The notes under the pieces: model-generated
Told to the model about the DNA's origin: nothing
The model's input: the letters and a program-made list of their open reading frames with translations, nothing else
The model's database searches: none
Assembly: GCF_009741925.1 (NCBI RefSeq)
Contig: NZ_WPCC01000014.1
Coordinates: 1-64,000 of the forward strand
DNA from: Natronomonas sp. CBA1123
Lineage (GTDB): Archaea > Halobacteriota > Halobacteria > Halobacteriales > Haloarculaceae
Direction: 5' to 3'
DNA length: 64,000 bases
Made by a program: the position numbers and the translations under genes
In this document: one piece after another, positions 44,675-53,447 of the stretch
Numbering within the stretch: the first letter of the stretch is position 1
Layout of the letters: each line of letters begins with the position of its first letter

Positions 44675-45400
44675 TCAAGCGCCGTCGCTCCGTTCGGCGC
44701 TACCGTCTTTGGCCCCCCGAACGGTCTCCCGAACCGCGTCGACGCCCTCGTCGTGGACCAAATCGCCGACGATGACGGTGTCGGCACACTGCCCCATCTC
44801 GTAGGCGGCGTCGTAGTCGCCGACGCCACCGCCGTAGAACACCGTCGCATCCTCGACTGCCTCGGTCGCCGCCTGGACGATATCAGGGTCGCCGAGCGTC
44901 CCCGAATACTCGATGTAGATGATTTCCTGTCCGAACATCTGCTCGGCGACTTCGGCGTAGGCCGCCACCTCGGAGGCGTCGAGATTGCAATCCGCCTCGG
45001 TGTACTCGGCGACCGAGGAGTCGGGGTTGAGAACGATGTACGCCTCGGTGAACGTGCGGTCCCAATCGATATCGGCATCGAGGCGAGCCCACTCCTTGTG
45101 GGCCCCGGTCGTCCAGAACACGTCACCCGCGTTCAACACGATGGGGATGAAGTAGCCGTCGAGTCCCTCGCGGTGGACGACCGACCCGACGTTCGACGGT
45201 TCGATGTAGACGGGAATGTCGTAGGCCGCGGTCGCCTCGACGACGCGAGCCATCTTCTCTTCGGTCATCCCTGTCGTCCCGCCGATTTCGATGGCGTCGG
45301 TCCCGGTCGCACACACGTCCTCGAACGTCTCGCCGTCCACGAGCGTCTTGTCGGGGTCGAGTTTGACGATGTGGTCCCAGTTCGCCCAAGGCGCGCTCAT
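44675..45400 (-). CDS. Geranylgeranylglyceryl phosphate synthase
   Basis: This 241-residue PcrB-type TIM barrel joins sn-glycerol 1-phosphate to geranylgeranyl diphosphate, the first ether bond of archaeal lipids. Visible landmarks are [52 protein letters not shown] and [19 protein letters not shown] 45400 ([11 protein letters not shown]) is chosen over an upstream start. Confidence 0.93.
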   Translation of the reverse strand: MSAPWANWDHIVKLDPDKTLVDGETFEDVCATGTDAIEIGGTTGMTEEKMARVVEATAAYDIPVYIEPSNVGSVVHREGLDGYFIPIVLNAGDVFWTTGAHKEWARLDADIDWDRTFTEAYIVLNPDSSVAEYTEADCNLDASEVAAYAEVAEQMFGQEIIYIEYSGTLGDPDIVQAATEAVEDATVFYGGGVGDYDAAYEMGQCADTVIVGDLVHDEGVDAVRETVRGAKDGSAERSDGA

Positions 45401-45466
45401 ACCCTCTCGAAACCCGCGGGCGGCTAAAAACACCTCGCTTTACTCGGCGGACGCCGCCGGTGAGAA

Positions 45467-46624
45467 TTACGGCAGTCCGGACGACTCCGGTGCGACTGTC
45501 AGGTTCCGCGTGAACCGCATCCGGTCGGTCTGGTACGTCATCTCGACGGAGGTGTCGTAGACGGCTGTTGTTGTGTAGGGACCATCAGGGGTTGGGCTAG
45601 ACCGATAAACGTCGTCGTCACACGACCCGAGAACTCCCGTCCAACATGTTAATGAATCTAGTAAGTCTCCGATAAAATCATCATACTCATCTTCAATTTT
45701 GTTTTGGAAGTCGTCTTCATGCTCACCTATAATAATCTGATATGTTCCCTGAGCATTATTACCACCGACAAAGTACATATCGTGTTTACCGATCTCTTCG
45801 GTGAAAGAGAGTTCCGAACACGCTTGTGTATCTTGACCGCTGACCAATTCATTTTTTCCGAACCGGATGCTTGCTTGGGTGCCACTAATTTGACAGACTC
45901 CAACCACATCTTCCGAACCATCATCCTCAGTGATGACAGCGGTGACCTTGTTGTCTGCCTCAACTAAATAGACACGCCAGACAGAGGAACCATCATCAAA
46001 CTGGACCCAGAATACATCATTCCCCGTTAATATAGTACTCAAGAGATTGGTCAAATCGTCCAGAAGGCCACCGTCAACCGTCTTAAGACTGTCTTTTTCC
46101 ACAGTCATGTTGAATGCCCGAGTATTTGCATCAGGAACCACGAGCCAACTCGTCCGACCAGTTATTCCAAATGGGTCAAGTGTCGTATCTATTAACTCTT
46201 GGTCCAAATCATTACCAGCAGGCATGAAGTCATTCGTATCCGACTGAATTACGCGCGTCCCGTTCTGCATCGCCGCCACCTCGGAGGAGGCAAACCGCCC
46301 GTTTTGGACGCTCGACGCCACCTGGTGTTGGTCCCACGTCGAGACGTTCTGTCTAATCGCCGACCGGCGCTCGACGTAACTGGCGGTGTCGCTGTTGTAG
46401 TTCGCCTCCCGCATCGACCGGGTGAGGCGTTCGGTCGTCGGGGGGTCGTCCGCGAGCGCCTGTGAGGAGCCCTCGACCTCCCGCGACGAGAGGTTCTCCG
46501 TGTAGATGGCGCCGTTGACCACGAGGGCGAGGCCGACCAGAAGCACCGCTATCAGCAGTCCCGCAATGAGTATCATCTGCCCTCGTTCCTCGCGTATCGA
46601 TTCCCACATACCCCGTTCTCGCAT
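45467..46624 (-). CDS. Pilin-like secreted/membrane protein with AT-rich core
   Basis: This 385-residue protein begins with a short charged segment and one hydrophobic helix at ~16-38 (RGQMILIAGLLIAVLLVGLA), the layout of TadE-like pilins in haloarchaea; it may belong to the DUF7261 group. Most of the chain lies outside the membrane. Four Cys (VCQI, TQAC, LTCW, GSCD) may form disulfides. The DNA from ~45640 to ~46250 is much more AT-rich than both ends of the gene while staying in frame. The next gene upstream is topA. Confidence 0.7.
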   Translation of the reverse strand: MRERGMWESIREERGQMILIAGLLIAVLLVGLALVVNGAIYTENLSSREVEGSSQALADDPPTTERLTRSMREANYNSDTASYVERRSAIRQNVSTWDQHQVASSVQNGRFASSEVAAMQNGTRVIQSDTNDFMPAGNDLDQELIDTTLDPFGITGRTSWLVVPDANTRAFNMTVEKDSLKTVDGGLLDDLTNLLSTILTGNDVFWVQFDDGSSVWRVYLVEADNKVTAVITEDDGSEDVVGVCQISGTQASIRFGKNELVSGQDTQACSELSFTEEIGKHDMYFVGGNNAQGTYQIIIGEHEDDFQNKIEDEYDDFIGDLLDSLTCWTGVLGSCDDDVYRSSPTPDGPYTTTAVYDTSVEMTYQTDRMRFTRNLTVAPESSGLP

Positions 46625-46681
46625 ATGTTGACAACGAGCACCAATAAGTTCGTGGCCTGTATCGACCGCTGAATCGACCGC

Positions 46682-49185
46682 TCAGTCCGCTGCGACGCCG
46701 GCGTTGGCCTGGGCCTGCCACTCCCGAACCCGGTCGGCGGAGACGCCCTGTACCTCTCCCGCGACGACCTCGGCGTCGGCACCCCGGAGGTCCTCCAGCG
46801 ACTCGATGCCCGCTTCGGCGAGTTTTGCGGCGGTCTTCTCGCCGATTCCGTCGAGGTCCTCGACGGCCGACACCGCCTGTCGCTCCTGATACTCCTCGAA
46901 GTTGCAGATGGGACAGCCCAACTCCCAGGGGTCGTCGTCGTCCTCGCCGTCGACGATGTGGAGATGCGGCAGGCCGTGTTCCTCACACTGTTCGTCGGTG
47001 ACGACGATGTCGCCACGCCGGGGCAGCGGCAACGAGTACTCACACTCCGGATACCGGGTACACCCCACGAGGCGGGACCCCGAGCGGAGTTGCTTGATGG
47101 CGAGTTCGCCGCCGTGTTCCTCGCCACACTCGGGACACGGACCGATTATCTCGTCGTCGGCTTCCTCGGCTTCCTCGGCCTTACACCGCGGACAGCCGTG
47201 GACGAACGTGTTGCGACCGGCGAGCATCTTCACGTGACGGAGGTCGTGTTCCTCACAGCGTTCGTCGAGGACGGTCGGCTCGCCCTGGCTCGGCAGCGGG
47301 AGGGTGTAGCGACACTCCGGGAAGCCGTCACAGCCGACGAAGTACGACCCCCGACGGGACCGCCGAACCAGGAGGTCCTCACCGCACTCCGGACACGGCC
47401 CGAGCGTCCGGTCGGCCTTCATCGACTCCCGGAGGTGTTCGCCGATTTCCTCCCGGGAGTCGTGGAGTTCCTCGAAAATCGTCGCCAGCATCTCGCGGGA
47501 TTCGGCGGTCACCTCGTCGTAGTTCTTCTCGCCCTCGGCGATGGCCCGCATGTCGTCTTCGAGTTGGGCGGTCATCTCCTCGTCGACGATGCGGTCGGCG
47601 AACTCCTCGGCGGCCTCGACGACGGCCATCGCGAGTTTGGTCGGTCGTGGTGGGTCGCCCTCGATGTAACCGCGGTCGTACAGTTTCTGGAGGGTGTTGT
47701 GGCGGGTGGCTTTCGTCCCCAAGCCGAGGCCCTCCATCGTCTCGATGAGCCGCGACTGGCCGCGACGGCGGGGCGGTTGGGTCTGTTTGGCCTCGATGCG
47801 AGCGTCCTCGATGTCGAGAACTTCGCCCTCCTCGACGTCGGGGACGTAGTTCTCGCTCGTCGAGCCGTAGGGGTACACCTCGTGGTAGCCGGCCTCGACG
47901 AGGCGCTTGCCGTTGGCCTTCAGCAGACAGCCGTTGGCGTCGGCGACGACCTTGAGATGTTCCCATTCGGCGGCGTCGGCAACGGTTGCGAAGAACCGTC
48001 GGACGACGAGCTCGTACACGTCCCACTCGTCGTCCGAGAGGTCCTGCTTTCCGGGAATCTCGCCGGTCGGATGGATGGGCGGGTGGTCGGTCGTCTCCTC
48101 GTCGCCCGCCGTCGGTTCGATGTCGCCGGCATCGAGCAGCGACTGGGCGTCCTCCGAGAAGGGATGGTGGCCGACGAACGACTCCAGGAGGTCGGAAGGC
48201 TCGAGGTCGTCGGGGTAGACGGTGTTGTCCGTCCGCGGATAAGTGATGTAGCCGGCGGTGTACAGTTCCTCGGCGACGCTCATCGCCTTCTGGGCGGAGA
48301 GGCCGATAGAGCCGGCGGCACGGATGTACTGAGTGGTGTTGAACGGCTCGGGCGGGTCGTCGCTGCGGCGGCGGCGGTTGACCGACTCGACGATGGCCTC
48401 CCGCGCCCCCTGCAGTTGCTCGAAGGCCGCCTCGGCGTCGCTTTCGTCCCAGACGCGCTCGTTTTCGGTGCCGTCCTCTCGGTAGAAATACTGGGCTTCG
48501 AAGCGTTCCTCGCTCTTCAGGAGGTCGGCGAACAGCTCCCAGTAGTCGTCGGGGTCGAACGCCTGAATCTCGCGTTCGCGGTCGACGATGAGTTTCAGCG
48601 TCGGCGACTGCACCCGGCCGACGGAGATGAAGTCCTCGCCCAACTGCTTGGCCGAAAGCGAGAGGAATCGAGTGAGTGCGGCGCCCCACAGTAGGTCGAC
48701 GACCTGTCGGGCCTCCCCCGCGGCCGCGAGGTCGAAATCGAGGTCGTCGGGGTCGGCGAAGGCGCTTTTCACCTCGTTTTCGGTAATCGAGGAGAACCGG
48801 ACCCGGGAGATGGGCACGTCGGCGACCTCCTCGATGAGTTCGTAGGCCTCCTTGCCGATGAGTTCGCCCTCACGGTCGTAGTCAGTGGCGATGACCGCTT
48901 CGTCGCACTCCTCGGCCAGCGATTGCAGCGTCCGGACGATGTTCTCCTGTGTCGGCGTCTTGACCACGTCGCGTCGACCAACTCCGCCGGTTGAACGTCA
49001 CGCCAGTCGGCGTACTCGGCGGGGAAGTCGACGCCGACGACGTGGCCGGAGAGGCCGACACAGCGCTTGTCGCCCCAGCGATAGACGTTGACGCCGTTTC
49101 GGCGCTCGGCGGACGCGCCGCCGTCGGAGAGGATGTCGGCGATACGCCGTGCGGCGTTGTCCTTTTCGGTGACGATGAGTTCCAC
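46682..49185 (-). pseudogene. topA: DNA topoisomerase I, broken by a one-base deletion
   Basis: The locus encodes a ~834-residue type IA topoisomerase if one base is restored. It starts at GTG 49185 (ELIVTEKDNAARRIADILSD) and reads GLSGHVVGVDFPAEYADWRD up to GCG at 48970. The family sequence VVKTPTQENIVRTLQ then continues from 48967 in another frame, as if GCGGACGTG had become GCGACGTG. All else is intact: TOPRIM DYDREGELIG, catalytic Tyr in GYITYPRTDNT, several C-terminal zinc ribbons (CPECGE), and a terminal HhH (GIGEKTAAKLAEAGI). Either a sequencing error or real loss. Confidence 0.85.
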
Positions 49186-49369
49186 GAGTACCTCGGGGTA
49201 CGCCGACTCGGGGTTTCAACCTTTCGTCGTAACAGCCATAAAACCGCATTAGGGGGCGCCTGCGGGCGTCTGAGCGCGTGCGCGGCGCGCCTCACGCACG
49301 CGAGTGGAGTCCGAGTGGGTCGCTTTCCGGACCGGCACCCTCTTGCTCGCGTAGTCCCGACGAGCGCAC

Positions 49370-49963
49370 ATGGAGGAGTCCACCGCACGGAAACTCCGTT
49401 TCGGTACGCTGCAGGTCGTCGGCGCCGTCGCAGTCATCCACCTCGTCGTCGGCGTCGCCGAGCTGGCACGCCTCGGCCGGGCCGGTCTGCTCGGACAGTA
49501 CTTCGCGGGCGAGCAGGCGCTGTCCCAGCCGGAACCGTGGCTGTTCACGCTGGCGGCACTCGCCATCCTCGCAGGTATCCTCGCCACGTCCGCCGGCGCC
49601 CTCGACTACCGTCGGGCGTACGTCCTCGGCATCGGCGTGATGGTCGTCTTCGTCGTCGGGTGGCTGGCGTGGCACTCCGTCCTCGAACACGGCCTCTCCG
49701 GCGCCGGCGAGGTGGCTTCGGCCGACCACAGCCACGGAGGACTCGGCGAAGTCGTCTCGTCTCACTACATCGACCCGCTCGTCGGTATGTTCACCGGCGC
49801 GGACCAACCCGGACAGGTGACGCTGGCCGTCGTCTCGAAGACGCTGGAAGTCGTCGCTGCGGTGCTGTTGGGAGTGCTGTTGGCGCTCGACCCGCGCGTC
49901 GATGACCCCGACAACCCCGTCGCGAGGATGGGAGAAAACGTCGACAACGCCGAAAGCGACTGA
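49370..49963 (+). CDS. Four-helix membrane protein of unknown function
   Basis: This 197-residue protein has helices near 12-32, 58-78, 85-103 and 152-172. A soluble HSHGGLGEVVSSHYIDPL segment lies between helices 3 and 4. No family motif is recognised. It is divergent from topA, with 184 bases between them that include a short GCGCGTGCGCGGCGCGC-type palindrome. Confidence 0.65.
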   Translation: MEESTARKLRFGTLQVVGAVAVIHLVVGVAELARLGRAGLLGQYFAGEQALSQPEPWLFTLAALAILAGILATSAGALDYRRAYVLGIGVMVVFVVGWLAWHSVLEHGLSGAGEVASADHSHGGLGEVVSSHYIDPLVGMFTGADQPGQVTLAVVSKTLEVVAAVLLGVLLALDPRVDDPDNPVARMGENVDNAESD

Positions 49964-49987
49964 GCGTCCACCGAACCCGAAGCGTCG

Positions 49988-50842
49988 TCAGTCGTCGGCC
50001 GGGGCTCCCGTCCCCACTGCACCGGCGTTTGCTCGCTCGACAGTGTCTTGGTTATCGGCGACCCACCGCAGGAGGATGTACGCGAAGACGTATTTTGCGA
50101 GCACGTCGAGTGCCGAATAGCCCCACGACGTGACGCCGACCGACTGGACGAGTGCGAACCCTTCGACGCCGACCGCCCAGATTATCGGATAGCCGAGCCA
50201 GAGGACGACCGTCAGCGTCCGGAGCGTCCCGAATATGTCGTCGGTGCCGGCGGCTTCGGCGGCCGCCGGCCACTCCGCCAACAGGGCGTAGAGAACGACG
50301 ACGAAGAAGCTACAGCTGACGAGGTAGAACGCCCACCGGAAGGCGTACGAGGAGGTGGTCAGCGCCGCCGCGAGCCCGGTGAGACACATCCCGATGTCGG
50401 CGGCGATGACGACGAGCAAATCACTGCGGTCGACGTCGGCCAACAGCCCCAACGCGAGTAGAATCAACGGCGTCGACAGCGCCCACGTCAGATACCGACC
50501 CCACTGGCTGAGGACCATTTCACCTTCGAGCGCGTGGCCAGGTGGCATCTCGATGAGTCCGACCGTCAGCCCCGAGAGCAAACCCAGATAGCTCGACAGC
50601 GACACCAGCGGTATCAAAAGCGTCGCCCCCCAGATGAGTTTCGCCCGTGGCGACTGGACGCTCCGACCCATATACACAAACAGCAGGACGGACAGTCCGG
50701 CCAACGCGACGTTCACCCACAGTGACGCACTCAGTAGCGCGTCGTTTCGAATCCGGCCGAGCAGTTCCGCCTGCGACGTTTGAAGCAGGAGCGCGTCCGC
50801 CAGTACGGCCCCCTCGGTAAGTGCTGACTCGAACATCAGCAT
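49988..50842 (-). CDS. hop: Halorhodopsin (light-driven chloride pump)
   Basis: This 284-residue microbial rhodopsin has seven helices. The chloride-pump TSA motif is exact: Thr119 and Ser123 in RYLTWALSTP, and Ala130. The retinal Schiff-base Lys250 and Asp246 lie in SALDVLAKYVFAYILLRW. Bacteriorhodopsin would have Asp at position 119. The long N-terminus before helix A (~35 residues) is usual for halorhodopsin. Starts at ATG 50842 or 50836. No bop, brp or sensory transducer gene is next to it. Confidence 0.93.
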   Translation of the reverse strand: MLMFESALTEGAVLADALLLQTSQAELLGRIRNDALLSASLWVNVALAGLSVLLFVYMGRSVQSPRAKLIWGATLLIPLVSLSSYLGLLSGLTVGLIEMPPGHALEGEMVLSQWGRYLTWALSTPLILLALGLLADVDRSDLLVVIAADIGMCLTGLAAALTTSSYAFRWAFYLVSCSFFVVVLYALLAEWPAAAEAAGTDDIFGTLRTLTVVLWLGYPIIWAVGVEGFALVQSVGVTSWGYSALDVLAKYVFAYILLRWVADNQDTVERANAGAVGTGAPADD

Positions 50843-50899
50843 AGTACTACGTCGCGCAGGGTGTTCAAACCGGTACCCAACCAGTAGGGAAACCCCTCG

Positions 50900-51472
50900 T
50901 CAGTAGTGGTGGTACTCGACCGAGTACCACGACCACGACCCGTCGGTGTAGTCGTCAACGTAGCCGCTGTCGGAGAGCGAAGAGAGGTCGCCGATGTACG
51001 ACCCCATCGCGGTGTCGGCCGGGTACCACACCATTCCACTCGAATCCGTCTCGTAGTTGAACCAGCCCGTCGAGTACCCCTGACTGCCGTAGAAATCGCC
51101 GAGGTCGTTGGCGATTATCGCGGTGTCTTCGCCCTCGTCTGCGAGGTACACCTCCGGGAGCATGTGTCGGCTCCCGTCGGGCGCTTCGACGGTCGCCAGC
51201 CGTGTCGTCGCGCCGATGGCTTCCAGTAGCGAGGCGACGAGGACGGCTTGGCAGTCACAGTCGCCAGCACCCGTCTCCAAGGTTTCCTCGGGCGGGGCGA
51301 TGTAGTTCCGCGAACGCGGGTCGGGGACGTAGTTGATGGTCTCGTTGACGTGGTGGTGAATCGCCGCCGCTTGGTGATACGAGAAGTCGCTGCCCGCCGA
51401 GGTGTAGTCGCTGGCCACAGAGACCGCAGTCGAACGAACCGCCATCGGGTCGACGCGTTGACCGGGATTCAT
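50900..51472 (-). CDS. Transglutaminase-like cysteine protease fold protein
   Basis: This 190-residue protein has the transglutaminase-like triad: Cys in GAGDCDCQAVLVASLLEAIG, His in GSRHMLPEVYL and Asp in IIANDLGDFYG. It has no signal peptide. Such proteins cut or modify peptides, but the target is unknown. The Tyr/Ser/Asp-rich tail (DDYTDGSWSWYSVEYHHY) is unusual. The start overlaps the gatB stop by one base (TGATG), so it is translated with gatB. Confidence 0.8.
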   Translation of the reverse strand: MNPGQRVDPMAVRSTAVSVASDYTSAGSDFSYHQAAAIHHHVNETINYVPDPRSRNYIAPPEETLETGAGDCDCQAVLVASLLEAIGATTRLATVEAPDGSRHMLPEVYLADEGEDTAIIANDLGDFYGSQGYSTGWFNYETDSSGMVWYPADTAMGSYIGDLSSLSDSGYVDDYTDGSWSWYSVEYHHY

Positions 51473-52965
51473 CAGTTTTCGGCGAGTGACTCCCGAAGCA
51501 GTTCGTTGACCGTACCGGGGTCGGCGCTGCCGCCCGTCTCCTGCATCACCTGCCCGACGAGGAAGTTGAGCGCGCCGTCCTCGCCGGCGTGGTAGTCCTC
51601 GACGGCGTCGGGGTTGGCCTCGATGGCGGACTCCACGGCCGACTCGACGGCACCTTCGTCGGTCTTGCCGAGGCCTTCCTCCTCGACGATGTCGTCCGGC
51701 GTGAGTTCGTCGTCGAGCATTCGCCGGAGAACGATTTCCTCGGCGTTTTTCGTCGTGATTTCGTCGTCGTCGACCAAATCGACGAGACGCGCGAACTCGT
51801 CGAGGCGACCCTCGATGTCGGTAATCGACATGTCGCGGTAGTTCAACTCGCCGAGAAGGTTGTCGGCGACCCACGTCGCCGCCAGTCCGGCGTCGAACGT
51901 CTCGGCGATGCGCTCGTAGAAGTCCGCGACCTGTTTCGTGGAGGTGAGTTTCGAGGCCGATTCGGCATCGAGGCCGTACTCCGCTTGGAACCGCTCGCGG
52001 CGGGCGTCGGGCAGTTCCGGGATGTCGATTTTCGCCTTCCAGTCGGAGACGCGCAGCGGCGGCAAGTCAGCCTCCCGGAAGTAGCGGTAGTCCTTCTCCT
52101 CTTCCTTCGAACGCATCGAGACGGTGATGCCGCGGGACTCGTCCCAGTGGCGCGTCTCCTGTTGGATTTCGCGGCCGCGCTGGATGGCGTTTTTCTGGCG
52201 AGTCTCCTCGTAGGCGAGTGCCTTCTCGGCGCCTTTGTGACTGGAGATGTTCTTAACCTCGGTGCGGTTGGCCGATTCGAGTACGTCGGTCGAAATCGCG
52301 CCGTCGTCGTCCACCTCACTCGCGTCGACGATAGAGAGGTTGGCGTCGACGCGGAGACTGCCGTCCCGTGTGGCGTCGAAGACGCCGAGATATTCGAGCA
52401 CTTCCGTGAGTTTCGCGAGGAACGCTCGGGCCTCCTCGGCGCCGCGGAAGTCAGGGGCGGTGACGATTTCCATCAGCGGCGTCCCGGCGCGGTTGTAGTC
52501 GACGAGCGTGTACTCGGCGGTGTCGATGGAGCCCCCGGCGTGTTGAAGACTGCCGGGGTCCTCCTCGAGGTGAGCGCGTTCGATGCGGACGCTCCGGCGC
52601 TCGCCTTCGACGGAGAATTCGAGTTCGCCGCCGTCACACACCGGCGCGTCGTACTGCGTTATCTGGAAGTTCTTCGGCAGGTCGGGGTAGTAGTAGTTCT
52701 TCCGGTGGAACCGGGTTTCCTCGGGGATGTCCGAATCGAGCGCCTTCCCCACCTTCACGGCGGCCTCGACGGCCCCCTCGTTGAGCACCGGAAGCGCTCC
52801 CGGCAGCCCCAGACAGACGGGACAGGTCCGGGTGTTCGGCTCCTCGTCGGCGGCGGCGTCGGTCGAACAGCCACAGAAAATCTTCGTGTCCGTCTCGAGT
52901 TGGACGTGAACCTCCAGCCCGATGACGGCCGTCAGGTCACGTTGCTCGGCGGTCTGTGCGGTCAT
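51472..52965 (-). CDS. gatB: Asp-tRNA(Asn)/Glu-tRNA(Gln) amidotransferase subunit B
   Basis: This 497-residue subunit performs the kinase and transamidation steps that turn Asp-tRNA(Asn) or Glu-tRNA(Gln) into the amide form. The opening GLEVHVQLETDTKIFCGCST and CPVCLGLPGALPVLNE give the Cys pairs of the zinc site. KNYYYPDLPKNFQITQYD and EEDPGSLQHAG follow. The C-terminal YqeY-like tail is complete (GKTDEGAVESAVESAI). It fits the non-discriminating aspS nearby. gatA and gatC are not in the window. Confidence 0.94.
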   Translation of the reverse strand: MTAQTAEQRDLTAVIGLEVHVQLETDTKIFCGCSTDAAADEEPNTRTCPVCLGLPGALPVLNEGAVEAAVKVGKALDSDIPEETRFHRKNYYYPDLPKNFQITQYDAPVCDGGELEFSVEGERRSVRIERAHLEEDPGSLQHAGGSIDTAEYTLVDYNRAGTPLMEIVTAPDFRGAEEARAFLAKLTEVLEYLGVFDATRDGSLRVDANLSIVDASEVDDDGAISTDVLESANRTEVKNISSHKGAEKALAYEETRQKNAIQRGREIQQETRHWDESRGITVSMRSKEEEKDYRYFREADLPPLRVSDWKAKIDIPELPDARRERFQAEYGLDAESASKLTSTKQVADFYERIAETFDAGLAATWVADNLLGELNYRDMSITDIEGRLDEFARLVDLVDDDEITTKNAEEIVLRRMLDDELTPDDIVEEEGLGKTDEGAVESAVESAIEANPDAVEDYHAGEDGALNFLVGQVMQETGGSADPGTVNELLRESLAEN

Positions 52966-53083
52966 TGGGTGTACGTACTCGCGGGGATGCATTAGGCTAA
53001 CGAACGGATGCGGGAAGCAGACTACCGAACGGAGGTGGGTCGCCCGCGCGACGTATCAGAACTGTTGTCAATGTCTGACGCAC

Positions 53084-53091
53084 CTTTATAC
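53084..53091 (+). promoter_or_regulatory. TATA box of the coiled-coil gene before smc
   Basis: CTTTATAC lies 28 bases before ATG 53115. It probably serves the whole coiled-coil protein-smc-scpA unit. Confidence 0.55.
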
Positions 53092-53114
53092 GTCCGGGGG
53101 CGCCCAATGGAGGT

Positions 53115-53423
53115 ATGTCCGGGAACCGAGTGGAGGAACTCGAGGCCAAGGTGCGTGATTTGGAAGCGACCATCGACGGGCTGACCGACGAGTTGGTCGA
53201 AACCAAGGAGCGACTCCACGCCGTCGAGAGCGAAGTCAACATCGAAAACGACGTGCTCGAGGGTCGGATGACCCGAGCCGAAGCACAGGAGCAGACGCCC
53301 GAGCAGGAGACCGAGGACGCGGCCGACGACGGGGAAGCGTCGGCCGACGAGGTTAACAGCGAGGAGGCCGACGGGGAGGACAACGCGGACTCCGAGTCCG
53401 GCGACGACATCATCGTCGCCTGA
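53115..53423 (+). CDS. Short coiled-coil acidic protein (smc operon leader gene)
   Basis: This 102-residue protein has a coiled coil at ~5-45 (RVEELEAKVRDLEATIDGLT) followed by a very acidic unordered tail. I recall it as a haloarchaeal protein often before smc (possibly DUF7518). With 24 bases to smc it is almost certainly co-transcribed. A role with condensin is suggested only by position. Confidence 0.7.
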   Translation: MSGNRVEELEAKVRDLEATIDGLTDELVETKERLHAVESEVNIENDVLEGRMTRAEAQEQTPEQETEDAADDGEASADEVNSEEADGEDNADSESGDDIIVA

Positions 53424-53447
53424 TTCGGGGACGCCACGAGCGCCCCC

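Noticed and set aside
43954-50842. Bat-like regulator as the controller of halorhodopsin
   Set aside because: The genes are about 5 kb apart with five unrelated genes between, and bat-like HTH proteins are numerous in haloarchaea, so no link is shown.
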